This document shows positions 34,412 to 43,671 of a stretch of 64,000 bases of DNA, in pieces (the first letter of the stretch is position 1; the number at the start of each line of letters is the position of its first letter). The notes below the pieces were generated by a model that searched no databases, was not told the origin of the DNA, and saw nothing but the letters and a program-made list of their open reading frames with translations. Source of the DNA: Pseudoxanthomonas japonensis (GTDB lineage: Bacteria > Pseudomonadota > Gammaproteobacteria > Xanthomonadales > Xanthomonadaceae); assembly GCF_010093445.1 (NCBI RefSeq), contig NZ_PDWW01000005.1, forward strand, positions 124,001-188,000, in the 5' to 3' direction. Made by a program: the position numbers and the translations under genes.

Positions 34412-35265
34412 GCACCGAGTGCACGCGTGTCGACGTTGAACTGCCGCGGCGCGTAACCGAAGTCGTTGCGCGCCGGCGTCGCATCGAACACCAGATCCTC
34501 GCGCATGCGCGCAACTGCATCGTCGGAGAGCCCGCGCATCGCGCCCGCCATGCGGGCGAACGACAGCACCGCGCGGAAGACGGGCATCGGCAGCTGCCAT
34601 AGCGTCGCAGGCGGATCGAGCGCCGCCAGCGTGCGCGCCACCATCTCGCGATAGGCCAGTATTTCGCCGCCGGGAAGCGCATACGCCTGCCCGTGCGTTG
34701 CCGGCGCATCCACGACGGCCAGTGCGGCGGCCGCCAGATCATCGACGTGGACCGGCTGGCGCCTGCCCTCCGCACCTCGCGGCAGCACGAAGAACCCCAT
34801 GCGCCGCGCCATTGCCGCGATCCGCGACAGCGTCTGGTCGCGGCCTGCGCCGTAGACCAGCGTCGGGCGCAACAGCGTGGCCGATGCCCCCGTCGCCGAC
34901 GCCGTGTCGAACACCAGCCGCTCGGCGGCCTGCAGTCGCGCGACGATGTCGCGCTCGTAGGCATCGCCCGAGGCCTGCTTCGTGTCGAGACTGGTTGAAC
35001 CGAACGCGACCACGCGCGGTGCCGCAACGAGCCCTCGTCCGTACCACTGCGCGAATCCGTCCAGCGGGCCGGTGCTGAAGATCACATCGACGCGGGCTGG
35101 CAAACCGTCGATGCCGGCGAACTCGCCGGTCAGCCACTGCACGTTCGACCATGGCGGACGCGGCGTCCGCGATACCGCGAACACCTGCCAGTCGCGCGCA
35201 TCAAGCCTGGCGAGCAGCGCCTCGCCGATCTGTCCGCTCGCACCGAAAACGAGGGCCGTACGCAT
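34408..35265 (-). CDS. NAD(P)-dependent epimerase/SDR-family protein
   Basis: This 285-aa Rossmann protein begins MRTALVFGASGQIGEALL (nucleotide loop GASGQIG, residues 8-14) and has the extended-SDR or NmrA-like pattern with VAFGSTSLDTK, LRPTLVYGAGRDQTLSRIA and VHVDDLAAAAL. The substrate is unknown. It starts 6 bp after phaG ends and may be transcribed with the antiporter operon. Confidence 0.82.
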   Translation of the reverse strand: MRTALVFGASGQIGEALLARLDARDWQVFAVSRTPRPPWSNVQWLTGEFAGIDGLPARVDVIFSTGPLDGFAQWYGRGLVAAPRVVAFGSTSLDTKQASGDAYERDIVARLQAAERLVFDTASATGASATLLRPTLVYGAGRDQTLSRIAAMARRMGFFVLPRGAEGRRQPVHVDDLAAAALAVVDAPATHGQAYALPGGEILAYREMVARTLAALDPPATLWQLPMPVFRAVLSFARMAGAMRGLSDDAVARMREDLVFDATPARNDFGYAPRQFNVDTRALGA

Positions 35266-35271
35266 GAGGGA

Positions 35272-35643
35272 TCAGGCGTCCGGCGCGGCGTCTTCGTCGA
35301 CGGCGTCGATGGGCTTGGCCGGCTCGCCGCCCGGCATCGGCGGCCGCTCCGCCATGTGCAGCGACAGCGCCGCCTTGGCCATCAGGTGCGCGCTGATCGG
35401 CGCCGTGATGAACAGGAACGCGGTGATCAGCAGTTCCCTCGGTTGCGGATCGGTACCGCTCAGCGCGTGGTAGCCGACCGACGCGATCAGCATGCAGCCC
35501 ACGCCCAGCGTGCTGGCCTTGGTCGGTCCATGCAGGCGCTTGAAGAACTCCGACAGCTTCAACAGGCTGAAGGAGCCGACCAGAATGAAGAAACTGCCCA
35601 CGGCCAGCAGCAGCACCAGCAGGATGGCGAAGACCCAGCTCAT
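35272..35643 (-). CDS. phaG: Cation/proton antiporter subunit PhaG/MnhG
   Basis: The 123-aa protein has three membrane helices and the MnhG/PhaG sequence FKRLHGPTKASTLGVGCMLIASVGYH and ITAPISAHLMAKAAL. An Asp/Glu-rich tail follows. It is the last subunit of the multi-subunit Pha/Mrp antiporter and overlaps phaF by ATGA. Confidence 0.92.
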   Translation of the reverse strand: MSWVFAILLVLLLAVGSFFILVGSFSLLKLSEFFKRLHGPTKASTLGVGCMLIASVGYHALSGTDPQPRELLITAFLFITAPISAHLMAKAALSLHMAERPPMPGGEPAKPIDAVDEDAAPDA

Positions 35644-35924
35644 TCGACGATGTCCCGTCGCAGCACGTACTTGCTCAGCACCACCGTGCCGACGAAGCCC
35701 AGCATGGCGATGATCAACGCCGCCTCGAAGTAGACCGCCGTGCCCAGGTACATGCCGAACAGCACCAGCTGCGCGATCGCGGCCACGAAGAGCGTATCGA
35801 GCGCGAGGATGCGGTCGGGCACGCTGGGGCCGCGCACCAGCCGCACCAGCGCCAGCAGCATCGCCAGGCCGACCACGTGCATCGATGCCACGATGGCGTA
35901 CATCACCAGGGCCTGAGGGGTCAT
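35640..35924 (-). CDS. phaF: Cation/proton antiporter subunit PhaF/MnhF
   Basis: This 94-aa protein has three hydrophobic helices and the MnhF motif LVRGPSVPDRILALDTLFVAAIAQLVLFG. It overlaps phaE and phaG by 4 bp each. MnhF is essential for Mrp complex activity in studied species. Confidence 0.92.
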   Translation of the reverse strand: MTPQALVMYAIVASMHVVGLAMLLALVRLVRGPSVPDRILALDTLFVAAIAQLVLFGMYLGTAVYFEAALIIAMLGFVGTVVLSKYVLRRDIVE

Positions 35925-36421
35925 GGGAAGATCTCCATCAGCGGCGCCTCGTAGCGCGTCTTGATCTGCCGGACTACCGCATCGGCATCGTCCAGGTTCA
36001 GCACATGTACCAGCAGGTGGCTGCGATCGTCCGACAGCACCGAAGACACCGTGCCCGGCGTCAGCGTGATGATGCTGGTCAGTGCGGCGATGCCGTGGAT
36101 GTTGCCGATGTCGAGCGGCACCCAGATGAAGCCCGGCCGGATCTTCCGTTCCGGCCCCAGCACCTGCAGCGCCACGGTGACATTGGCGGTCACGATATCC
36201 ATCGCCAGTACGCCCAGCATGCGCGGCACGCTGCGCAAACGGCCGATACGGGCGAACTCGCGGTCAAGCCGCGCGGCGAAAGGGGGAATCAGCAGCGCCA
36301 GCAGCAGCGCCATCACCACGTGCCCGGCACTGATCTCGTCGTTCAACAGCAGCCAGAAGCAGAACACCGCCACGCTCAGCGGCAACGACGGCAACCAGCG
36401 CTTGCGCCAGGATCCGGCCAT
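35921..36421 (-). CDS. phaE: Cation/proton antiporter subunit PhaE/MnhE
   Basis: The 166-aa protein has two or three N-terminal membrane helices and a cytoplasmic C-terminal domain containing GFIWVPLDIGNIHGIAALTSIITLTPGTVSSVLS, the MnhE signature. It lies 1 bp after phaD and overlaps phaF by ATGA. Confidence 0.92.
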   Translation of the reverse strand: MAGSWRKRWLPSLPLSVAVFCFWLLLNDEISAGHVVMALLLALLIPPFAARLDREFARIGRLRSVPRMLGVLAMDIVTANVTVALQVLGPERKIRPGFIWVPLDIGNIHGIAALTSIITLTPGTVSSVLSDDRSHLLVHVLNLDDADAVVRQIKTRYEAPLMEIFP

Positions 36422-36422
36422 C

Positions 36423-37991
36423 TCAGGGCTCCCTCAGCACGGGCGCCGCGGCACGCACGTGCTCCACATAGTGGGCAGGCGACTGCAGCTGCGTCGCCGT
36501 CGCCCGCGTGTAGTCGAGCACCGGCGCGGCGGCCAGCACCATTGCCACGCCATACGCCAGCAGCAGCACGATGGCCGCGGTTTCCAGCGGACGTGACGGG
36601 GCCGGTGCCACATCCTTCTCCGGCGTATAGGCCTCCAGCTTGTCCACGCCGGCATCGGGCCAGGGCTCGACGCGCCAGAACAACCGGGTTCCCGCTCGCG
36701 CCAGCCCCACCAGCATCAGGAAGCTGGTGCCCAGCACCAGCGTCCAGATCCATGCCGTGCGTGGGCCGGCCGGCACGGCTTCCAGCAACAGCAGCTTGCC
36801 GATGAAACCCGACAACGGCGGCAGGCCCGCCAGCGACACCGCCGCGACGAGGAACAGCAGCCCGGGCACCGTCTTGTCCGGCAGCGCCGCCACCAGGTCC
36901 TTGCGATCGCTCGCGCGGCCGCGACGCCGACGGATCAGGTCCGCCAGCAGGAACAACGCAGCACCGGCGAAACTGCTGTGCACCAGGTAGTACAACCCCG
37001 CACCGACCGTGCCGGCGGTATGCAGCGAGAACGCGACGAACAGCGTCGCCGCCGAGCCCAGCACCAGGTAGGCCGCCAGCGCGCGCAGCCGGTTCGCCGC
37101 CAGCACGCCCAGCGACGCCAGCACCAGCGTCACCGCACCCAGCGCCAGCAGCGCCGGCCAGGCGAATCCGTCCAGCGGTCCCAGCGCCCCGAAGGTCAGC
37201 GTGCCCAGGCGAAGCACCGCGTACAGGCCGACCTTGGTCATGATGGCGAACAGCCCGGCCACCGCCGCCGGCGCATGCGTGTACGTCTCGGGCAGCCAGA
37301 AATACATCGGCAGCAGCGCGGCCTTGGCGCAGAACACCACGAACAGCAGGCCCGCCGCGGCCTTCACCATCGCCACGTCTCCGGGCGGCAGCTGGGCCAC
37401 GCGCGCGGACAACTCGGCCATGTTGAGTGAGCCGAGCAACCCGTACAGCAGGCCCAGCGCGATCAGGAACAGCGTCGAGGCGGCGATGTTGAAGGTGACG
37501 TAATGCAGGCCGGCACGCATGCGTTCGCCGCGCCCGCCGCTGAGCATCAGCCCGTACGAGGAGATCAGCAGCACCTCGAAGAACACGAACAGGTTGAAGA
37601 CGTCGCCGGTGAGGAAGGCGCCATTCAACCCCATCAGCTGGAACTGGAAGAACGCATGGAAGTGCGGCGCGCGCCGGTCCCAGCCCGCGCATGCATGCAG
37701 CAGGCAGGCCGCACCCAGCAGCAGGCCGACCAGCAGCATCAGCGCCGACAACCGGTCGACCATCAGCACGATGCCCAGCCGCGCCGGCCAGTCGCCCAGC
37801 AGATAGACCGACACGGCACCCGAGCCCGCCGATGCGACCAGGACAACGGCAACCGCCAGCATCGCGGCGATCGAGACCCACGCGACGATCCGCTGCGGCA
37901 CCATGCCGAAACGGCGATGTTCGAAGAACAGCGCGATGGACGCTGCGAACAGCGGAATCAGGATCGGCAGCGCCGGCAGGTGCTGCATCAT
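36423..37991 (-). CDS. phaD: Cation/proton antiporter subunit PhaD/MnhD
   Basis: This 522-aa polytopic protein is homologous to complex I subunit N/M (proton_antipo_M domain). Features include FFQFQLMGLNGAFLTGDVFNLFVFFEVLLISSYGLML and the ion-path region KAALLPMYFWLPETYTHAPAAVAGLFAIMTKVGLYA. It overlaps phaC by ATGA. A second large frame (36376-38088) is a shadow. Confidence 0.94.
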   Translation of the reverse strand: MMQHLPALPILIPLFAASIALFFEHRRFGMVPQRIVAWVSIAAMLAVAVVLVASAGSGAVSVYLLGDWPARLGIVLMVDRLSALMLLVGLLLGAACLLHACAGWDRRAPHFHAFFQFQLMGLNGAFLTGDVFNLFVFFEVLLISSYGLMLSGGRGERMRAGLHYVTFNIAASTLFLIALGLLYGLLGSLNMAELSARVAQLPPGDVAMVKAAAGLLFVVFCAKAALLPMYFWLPETYTHAPAAVAGLFAIMTKVGLYAVLRLGTLTFGALGPLDGFAWPALLALGAVTLVLASLGVLAANRLRALAAYLVLGSAATLFVAFSLHTAGTVGAGLYYLVHSSFAGAALFLLADLIRRRRGRASDRKDLVAALPDKTVPGLLFLVAAVSLAGLPPLSGFIGKLLLLEAVPAGPRTAWIWTLVLGTSFLMLVGLARAGTRLFWRVEPWPDAGVDKLEAYTPEKDVAPAPSRPLETAAIVLLLAYGVAMVLAAAPVLDYTRATATQLQSPAHYVEHVRAAAPVLREP

Positions 37992-38410
37992 GCGCGCGCC
38001 TCCGGCTCGTCGCCCTTCGCCGCCTCGCGCGCTTCGTCATGGCGGCGCTGTTCGCTGGCCAGGAACTCGCGCTCGGCCTTGCGGCCATCGACGTGGTCGC
38101 TGTCGTTGTCGCCGCGGCTGCGGATCGACAGCACCACCGTCACCGCCGTCATCGCGAAGGCGATCACGATGGCCGTCAGCACCAGCGCCTGCGGCAGCGG
38201 ATCGGTGTAGTGTGCCAGTGTCGGCGCGACGCCTTCGCGCAGCACGGCCGGCTTGCCGGGCGCCAGCCGCCCGCCCGCGAAGATCAGCAGGTTGGTGGCG
38301 TACGACAGCAGCGTCAGCCCCAGGATGACGTCGAACGTGCGCGCCCGCAGCAGCAGGTACACGCCCGCCGCGGTCAGGATCGCGATCGCGCTCGCCATGG
38401 CCAGTTCCAT
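37988..38410 (-). CDS. phaC: Cation/proton antiporter subunit PhaC/MnhC
   Basis: The 140-aa protein resembles NuoK, with three membrane helices, RTFDVILGLTLLSYATNLLIFAGGRL and PLPQALVLTAIVIAFAMTAVTVVL, plus a charged tail of about 35 residues. It starts 16 bp after phaAB ends. Confidence 0.93.
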   Translation of the reverse strand: MELAMASAIAILTAAGVYLLLRARTFDVILGLTLLSYATNLLIFAGGRLAPGKPAVLREGVAPTLAHYTDPLPQALVLTAIVIAFAMTAVTVVLSIRSRGDNDSDHVDGRKAEREFLASEQRRHDEAREAAKGDEPEARA

Positions 38411-38426
38411 TACGGCGTCTCCTCCA

Positions 38427-41258
38427 TCAGCGCAGTTCCCCCGTGCGGGTCGAGCGTTCTCCCGGCTCCATCACGCCCAGGTGCGATACGCGCGTACGCG
38501 AAGGCCCGATGGTGCCCATCATCGACAGGATCAGCATCGCGCCGCCGAACACCACCAGGTACACGCCGGTATCGAAGCCGATCGCACTGGCCAGCGGCAC
38601 CGTACCGATCACCGGCAGCTCGAGATCGAGATGCCCGCTGGTCAGGAAAGGCACGCCGAAGCCCATCGACGCCACGCCGCTCACGCCAGCGATGATCAGG
38701 CCCACGCCGATGCAACGCACATAGTCGAAGCCGAAGCGCGACTCCACCGACGCCGCGCCCTGGATGACGTACTGCACCAGCAGCGGCACGGCCAGCACCA
38801 GGCCGGCGATGAAACCGCCGCCCGGCGCGTTGTGCCCGCGCAGGAACAGGAACACCGACACGGTCAGCGTCAGCGGGAACATGATCTGCGCCAGGTCCGC
38901 CGGCACCGGCAGCTTGATCGGCGGTCCCGACATGACCTTCTCCGGCGCCATCCGCGCACGGCGCAACAGCGCATGCACGATCAGCGCCGCGATGCCGAAC
39001 ACGGTGATCTCCCCGAAGGTATCGAAGCCACGGAAATCCACCAGGATCACGTTCACCACGTTGCTGCCGTAGGCCTCCGGCAACGAACGCGCCAGCAGCT
39101 CCCCGCTGATGGTGTCCGCCGGGCGCGTCATCATCTGGTAGGCCAGCAGGCCGGCACCGCCGCCCGCGACCGCGGCCACGACGATGTCGCGCAACCGGCG
39201 GCGCGGCGTGCGCTCCGGCGGCGAACGCGGCGGCAGGTAGTGCAGGCCGAGCAGCAGCAGGACCAGGCTGACCATCTCGACCATCAGCTGGGTCAGCGCC
39301 AGGTCGGGGGCGGACAGGAACACGAAGGCCAGGCTGACCATCAGGCCTGCACCGCCCAGCACGATCACGGCGAGCAGCCGCTGCCGGTACAGGCGGATCG
39401 TCCAGACCGCGCACACCACCAGCACCAGCCACAGCAGCCAACCCAGCAGCGGCATCGACTGCGGCGCGCGCCACTGCAACGGGGCTGCATCGCCGGCCAC
39501 GAACGGCGCGGCACCCGCGGCGACCGCCGCCAGCACCAGGAACAGCAGGCTCCGCTGCAGGCTGCCATTGGCGATCCGCGCGGTGAAACGCCCGGCCAGC
39601 GCGTAGAGCGCCTCCATGTTCCAGCGGAACACGAGGCGGCCGAACGAATGCCGCACGATGGCGTGCAGATCGAACAGCCGGCGCAGGCCGAAGTACAGCG
39701 CGATGCCACCGGCGATGCCGGCCAGGCTCATCAGCAGCGGCTTGTTGATCCCGTGCCACACCGCCAGGCTGTACTCCGGCATGGCGTCGCCCAGGATCGC
39801 GCCCGCGCCTGCATGCAAGACCGGCGCGATGGTCCACGCCGGGAACATGCCCACCGCCACGCACAGCACCACCAGCACTTCCACCGGGATCTTCATCCAG
39901 CGCGGAGGCTCGTGCGGCACCACATCGAGGTCGCGCGGACCCTGGCCGAAGAAGGTCTCGTAGACGAAGCGCAGGCTGTAGGCCACGCCGAAGATGCCGT
40001 ACAGCAGCGCCGCGACGGCGATGGCGTCGCGCATCGCTCGATGGCCCGGAATATCGAGCGCCTCGGCGAAGAACATCTCCTTCGACAGGAACCCATTGAG
40101 CAGCGGAATGCCCGCCATCGCCAGCGACGCGATGATCGCCAGTGCGCTCGTCCACGGCATCAGCCGTCGCAGGTTGCCCAGCCGCCGCATGTCGCGCGTG
40201 CCGGTCTCGTGGTCGATGATGCCCGCCGCCATGAACAGCGACGCCTTGAACGTGGCGTGGTTGAGGATGTGGAACACGCCGGCCACCACCGCCATCGGCG
40301 TGGAGATGCCGAACAGCAGCGTGATCAGGCCGAGATGCGAAATCGTGGAATACGCCAGCAGGCCCTTGAGGTCGTGCTGGAAGATCGCGAACCAGGCACC
40401 CACCAGCAGCGTCAGCGCGCCGACCGTGGTGACCACGTAGAAGAACAGGTCCGTGCCCGCCAGCGCCGGATGCATCCGTGCCAGCAGGAACACGCCGGCC
40501 TTCACCATCGTCGCCGAGTGCAGGTAGGCGGAGACCGGCGTCGGCGCCGCCATCGCATGCGGCAGCCAGAAGTGCAGCGGGAACTGCGCGCTCTTGGTGA
40601 ACACGCCGGCCAGTACCAGCATCAGCGCCCACGGATACAGCGCGCTGCCGCGGATCAGGTCGCCCGAGGCGAGCACGATGTCCAGGTCGTAACTGCCGAC
40701 GATGCGCCCGATCAGCAGCACGCCGCCCAGCAGCGCCAGGCCGCCGGCGCCGGTGATCGCCAGCGCCATGCGCGCGCCTTCGCGCGCGTCCTGCCGGTGC
40801 GACCAGAAGCCGATCAGCAGGAACGAGCTGATGCTGGTCAGTTCCCAGAACACCACCAGCAGCAGCAGGTTGCCCGCCAGCACCACGCCGAGCATCGAGC
40901 CCATGAACAGCAGCAGGCAGGCGAAGAAGCGCGGTGCGCTGTCCTTCTCGCTGAGGTAGTAGCGCGCGTACATCACCACCAGCGCGCCGATGGCCAGCAC
41001 CAGGCCGGCGAACATCCACGCCAACCCGTCCAGGCGCAGGGTGAAGGCCAGGCCGATCTGTGGAATCCAGGCGTGGTCCGCGCGCAGGTTCCAGCCCTGC
41101 AGCACGCTGGGCGTCATCCAGGCCAGCAGCACCAGGCCCAGCAATGGCGCCAGGCCGGCCAGCCATGCGGTGGCGCCGCGCGGAAGGCCGCGCGCCAGCG
41201 CCACCACCAGCGCGAGCACGAACGGCAGCGCCAGCAGGATTTCAAGGAAAGGGATCAT
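38427..41258 (-). CDS. phaAB: Fused antiporter subunit PhaAB/MnhAB
   Basis: The 943-aa protein joins MnhA (NuoL-like, residues 1 to about 770) and MnhB (about 800-943). MnhA features include RFFACLLLFMGSMLGVVLAGNLLLLVVFWELTSISSFLLIGFWSH and TKSAQFPLHFWLPHAMAAPTPVSAYLHSATMVKAGVF. The MnhB part has LPVPADLAQIMFPLTLTVSVFLFLRGHNAPGGGFIAGLV. The A-B fusion is characteristic of Pha-type (group 2) Mrp systems, which exchange K+ or Na+ for protons. It is the first gene of the operon. Confidence 0.95.
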   Translation of the reverse strand: MIPFLEILLALPFVLALVVALARGLPRGATAWLAGLAPLLGLVLLAWMTPSVLQGWNLRADHAWIPQIGLAFTLRLDGLAWMFAGLVLAIGALVVMYARYYLSEKDSAPRFFACLLLFMGSMLGVVLAGNLLLLVVFWELTSISSFLLIGFWSHRQDAREGARMALAITGAGGLALLGGVLLIGRIVGSYDLDIVLASGDLIRGSALYPWALMLVLAGVFTKSAQFPLHFWLPHAMAAPTPVSAYLHSATMVKAGVFLLARMHPALAGTDLFFYVVTTVGALTLLVGAWFAIFQHDLKGLLAYSTISHLGLITLLFGISTPMAVVAGVFHILNHATFKASLFMAAGIIDHETGTRDMRRLGNLRRLMPWTSALAIIASLAMAGIPLLNGFLSKEMFFAEALDIPGHRAMRDAIAVAALLYGIFGVAYSLRFVYETFFGQGPRDLDVVPHEPPRWMKIPVEVLVVLCVAVGMFPAWTIAPVLHAGAGAILGDAMPEYSLAVWHGINKPLLMSLAGIAGGIALYFGLRRLFDLHAIVRHSFGRLVFRWNMEALYALAGRFTARIANGSLQRSLLFLVLAAVAAGAAPFVAGDAAPLQWRAPQSMPLLGWLLWLVLVVCAVWTIRLYRQRLLAVIVLGGAGLMVSLAFVFLSAPDLALTQLMVEMVSLVLLLLGLHYLPPRSPPERTPRRRLRDIVVAAVAGGGAGLLAYQMMTRPADTISGELLARSLPEAYGSNVVNVILVDFRGFDTFGEITVFGIAALIVHALLRRARMAPEKVMSGPPIKLPVPADLAQIMFPLTLTVSVFLFLRGHNAPGGGFIAGLVLAVPLLVQYVIQGAASVESRFGFDYVRCIGVGLIIAGVSGVASMGFGVPFLTSGHLDLELPVIGTVPLASAIGFDTGVYLVVFGGAMLILSMMGTIGPSRTRVSHLGVMEPGERSTRTGELR

Positions 41259-41350
41259 CTACCGCCTTGCGTTGCAGGGAATGCGTCATTCGCGAGCAAT
41301 CGCCCCGAGTTTAACAAACCCGTTCACACATGCCTGACCCACTGTTCAGG

Positions 41351-42301
41351 TCAGGCGAGCAGCGCGATCTCCAGGACCACCCAGCCGACGAAGGCGGCGA
41401 GCAGGATGCCGCCCTCGACGCGGCTGATGCGCAGGTCGCCGCGCAGCATCGGGTACAGCACCAGCACGAAAGCGATCGCTGCAGGCAGTTCGAGCCGCAC
41501 GAACGATTCCGGCAGCGCCAGCGGTCGGAAGGCTGCCATCCCGCCGACCACCACCAGCAGGTTGAACAGGCTGGAGCCGATGACATGGCCGGCGACCATG
41601 TCCCCCTGCCCGCGCCGCGCCGCCATCGCGGCGGCGGCGATCTCCGGCAGCGCGGTACCGATCGCCACCGGCAGCAGGCCGGTCAGCAGCGGCGACAGGC
41701 CCCAGTGCGCGCCGATCACCGATGCGCCCTGCACCACGAAGCGGGCACCGTAATAGAGCAGCGCGGCGGCCACGGCGAAGCGCAGCAGGTTCATCCACAG
41801 CACGGTGCTGGTGCGGGCATACGTCTCGATCTCTGTCCGCACCGCGACCTGCTCGCGCGATGCGCGCGCCAGCAGGAACACCAGCGACGCCACGAAACCC
41901 AGCAGCAGCACGCCGCCCTCGGTACGGCTGACCACGCCGTCCAGGCCGAACACGATCAGCGCCAGCGTGGCGAGCGCCAGCAGCACCAGCAGCGGCGACA
42001 GCACGCGCAAGCGGACCAGCACCGGCGCGACCAGCGCAGCGACGCCGAGCGTCAAACCGAGGTTGACGACGTTGCTGCCCACCGCGTTGCCGAGCGCGAG
42101 TTCCTGCGAGCCCACCCATGCGGCGCGCGCATTGACCGCCAGTTCCGGCAGCGAGGTACCGAAGGCGATCAGCAGCAGGCCAGCCACGAACGGCGACGCG
42201 CCGAGACGCTGGGCCAGGCCGGATGCGCCCTTGACGATGGAATCCCCACCCAGCGCCAGCAGCACCAGGCCCAATGCGAAATAACCCCAGGCTTCCGCCA
42301 T
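41351..42301 (-). CDS. CaCA-family calcium/sodium antiporter
   Basis: This 316-aa protein has ten membrane helices in two inverted halves, each with its alpha repeat: GTSLPELAVNARAAWVGSQELALGNAVGSN (from residue 48) and GTALPEIAAAAMAARRGQGDMVAGHVIGSS in the second half. This is the YrbG-type Ca2+/Na+ exchanger of the inner membrane. It lies 92 bp after phaAB begins, on the same strand, and is separately transcribed. Confidence 0.92.
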   Translation of the reverse strand: MAEAWGYFALGLVLLALGGDSIVKGASGLAQRLGASPFVAGLLLIAFGTSLPELAVNARAAWVGSQELALGNAVGSNVVNLGLTLGVAALVAPVLVRLRVLSPLLVLLALATLALIVFGLDGVVSRTEGGVLLLGFVASLVFLLARASREQVAVRTEIETYARTSTVLWMNLLRFAVAAALLYYGARFVVQGASVIGAHWGLSPLLTGLLPVAIGTALPEIAAAAMAARRGQGDMVAGHVIGSSLFNLLVVVGGMAAFRPLALPESFVRLELPAAIAFVLVLYPMLRGDLRISRVEGGILLAAFVGWVVLEIALLA

Positions 42302-42373
42302 CGCCGTACTCCCCGTCGAGTCTGCGGCGATTCTATGCCCGGCCCGCCGGAGCGGCCAGCCGGGCGCCGCCGG

Positions 42374-42997
42374 TCAGGAGCAGCCTTCTACGTACTCGAC
42401 CTGCGGCGACAGGCCCACGCGCCACGAGGTCACTTTGCCCGCGGCATCGGCCTCGAAGACCAGCTTGGTGGTCGGTGCCACGTCGCCAGCGTCGATGGTC
42501 AGGTACTGGCCGCCTTCGGTGTACTTGTGCGGCGAGGCCTTCAGCGCACCGCCGTAGAGCTTCTGCACCTCGTCGACGCTCATGCCAACCTTGCCGCCGC
42601 CGGGCGCGGTCTCCTTGTCGGTGCCCACGTCGTAACGGACGAACTTGCCCTCTTCCATCATGAAGGCGAACTCGGCGGGCTTGCTGATCCACTTCGGCCA
42701 CAGGTAGTGGCACGTGGTGCCTTCCATAGGCGCACCGTTGAGCTCGCCACCCCACGCCGCGCGCGCTTCGTCGACCGTGCTGCCCAGCTTCATGTCGCCG
42801 TAGCCGAGGAAGCTTGCCTGGCTGACCGGTCCGGCGGGCGCCGCCGTATCGTCGACCGCAGGTGCGGGGGCAGGCGCTTCCGCCATCGGCGTGCTGGTCG
42901 CGGTGGTCTGCGGCTCCGCCGTCGGCGCAGCGGCCTCTTCGCGCTGACAGGCGGACAAGAGGGTGACGACCATCACGATCGGCAGCATGGACTTCAT
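42374..42997 (-). CDS. Hypothetical lipoprotein
   Basis: From ATG 42997 the protein is 207 aa with lipobox LLSAC (Cys17), an Ala/Pro/Thr-rich linker to about residue 58, and a domain beginning FLGYGDMKLGSTVDEARAAWGGEL. The middle has CHYLWPKWISKPAEFAFMMEEGKFVRYDV. The pattern GDMKLGSTVDEARAAW recurs in exported proteins of unknown function in this family. A frame extension to 43024 adds nine residues without improving the signal sequence. Confidence 0.72.
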   Translation of the reverse strand: MKSMLPIVMVVTLLSACQREEAAAPTAEPQTTATSTPMAEAPAPAPAVDDTAAPAGPVSQASFLGYGDMKLGSTVDEARAAWGGELNGAPMEGTTCHYLWPKWISKPAEFAFMMEEGKFVRYDVGTDKETAPGGGKVGMSVDEVQKLYGGALKASPHKYTEGGQYLTIDAGDVAPTTKLVFEADAAGKVTSWRVGLSPQVEYVEGCS

Positions 42998-43124
42998 GGG
43001 GGGCTCTCTCCAGTGCACAAACATGAATCCTAGCGGTGGCGCGTTAAGTCGCCGCGATGAAGCGCTGTCATCGGCACTTCATCGCACCCGGCTAGCCTGC
43101 GCACGGCCCGATCGACCCGTCGCC

Positions 43125-43664
43125 ATGCGCCCAACCAAGACAGACCTCGCCCGCCAGACCCTGCTGGTCCATACCGGCACGCTCGGCATGCGCGAACGGC
43201 GTACGCTGATCCTCTGCGACGGGCAGCGCGATCTGGCGGAACTCGTCCGGCTGCTGGGCCAGGATGCACCGCTGCTGGTGCAACGCCTGATGCACGATGG
43301 CTACCTGACCGCGACGTTGTCGCGGCCGGAAGCAAGGTCCGCCGTCGAGCGCATCGTGGCGCCCGCTACGCCGGCGCCAACCGGACCACGACGTTCGCTG
43401 GTGGCTGCCAGGGTCTATCTGACGGGCATGCTGGAACTGCAGCGCGACGATGGCGCACGCCGCCATCGCGAACGCCTGCAGTCGCGGCTGGACGACGATG
43501 CGATGCTCGCGGCGCTGGCCGATGCGCTGCGTTTCCTCGAAGCACGCGTGGCGACGACGCTCGCCGGCCGCATCCGCGAACGCCTGCTGGAAGCGCTGCC
43601 GGAAGATGCGGCCCACCGGTTGCAGGACGTGTCCGACGCGACGCTGGACATCGCGGCGCGCTGA
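43125..43664 (+). CDS. Hypothetical protein
   Basis: This 179-aa protein from ATG 43125 (MRPTKTDLARQTLLVHTGTL) is Arg/Leu/Ala-rich and helical. An N-terminal segment RERRTLILCDGQRDLAELVRLLGQDAPLLVQRLMHDGYL could be a small winged-helix-like domain. No signal peptide or enzyme motif is visible. It is convergent with hmgA. The frame extends upstream to 42963, but the start there lies inside the neighbouring lipoprotein gene. Confidence 0.55.
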   Translation: MRPTKTDLARQTLLVHTGTLGMRERRTLILCDGQRDLAELVRLLGQDAPLLVQRLMHDGYLTATLSRPEARSAVERIVAPATPAPTGPRRSLVAARVYLTGMLELQRDDGARRHRERLQSRLDDDAMLAALADALRFLEARVATTLAGRIRERLLEALPEDAAHRLQDVSDATLDIAAR

Positions 43665-43671
43665 CCGCGGC

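Noticed and set aside
38253-41753. A 1166-codon plus-strand frame across the antiporter operon
   Set aside because: It is antisense to phaC and phaAB and consists of His/Arg/Gln-rich sequence typical of the reverse of hydrophobic codons; the opposite strand encodes recognised membrane subunits.
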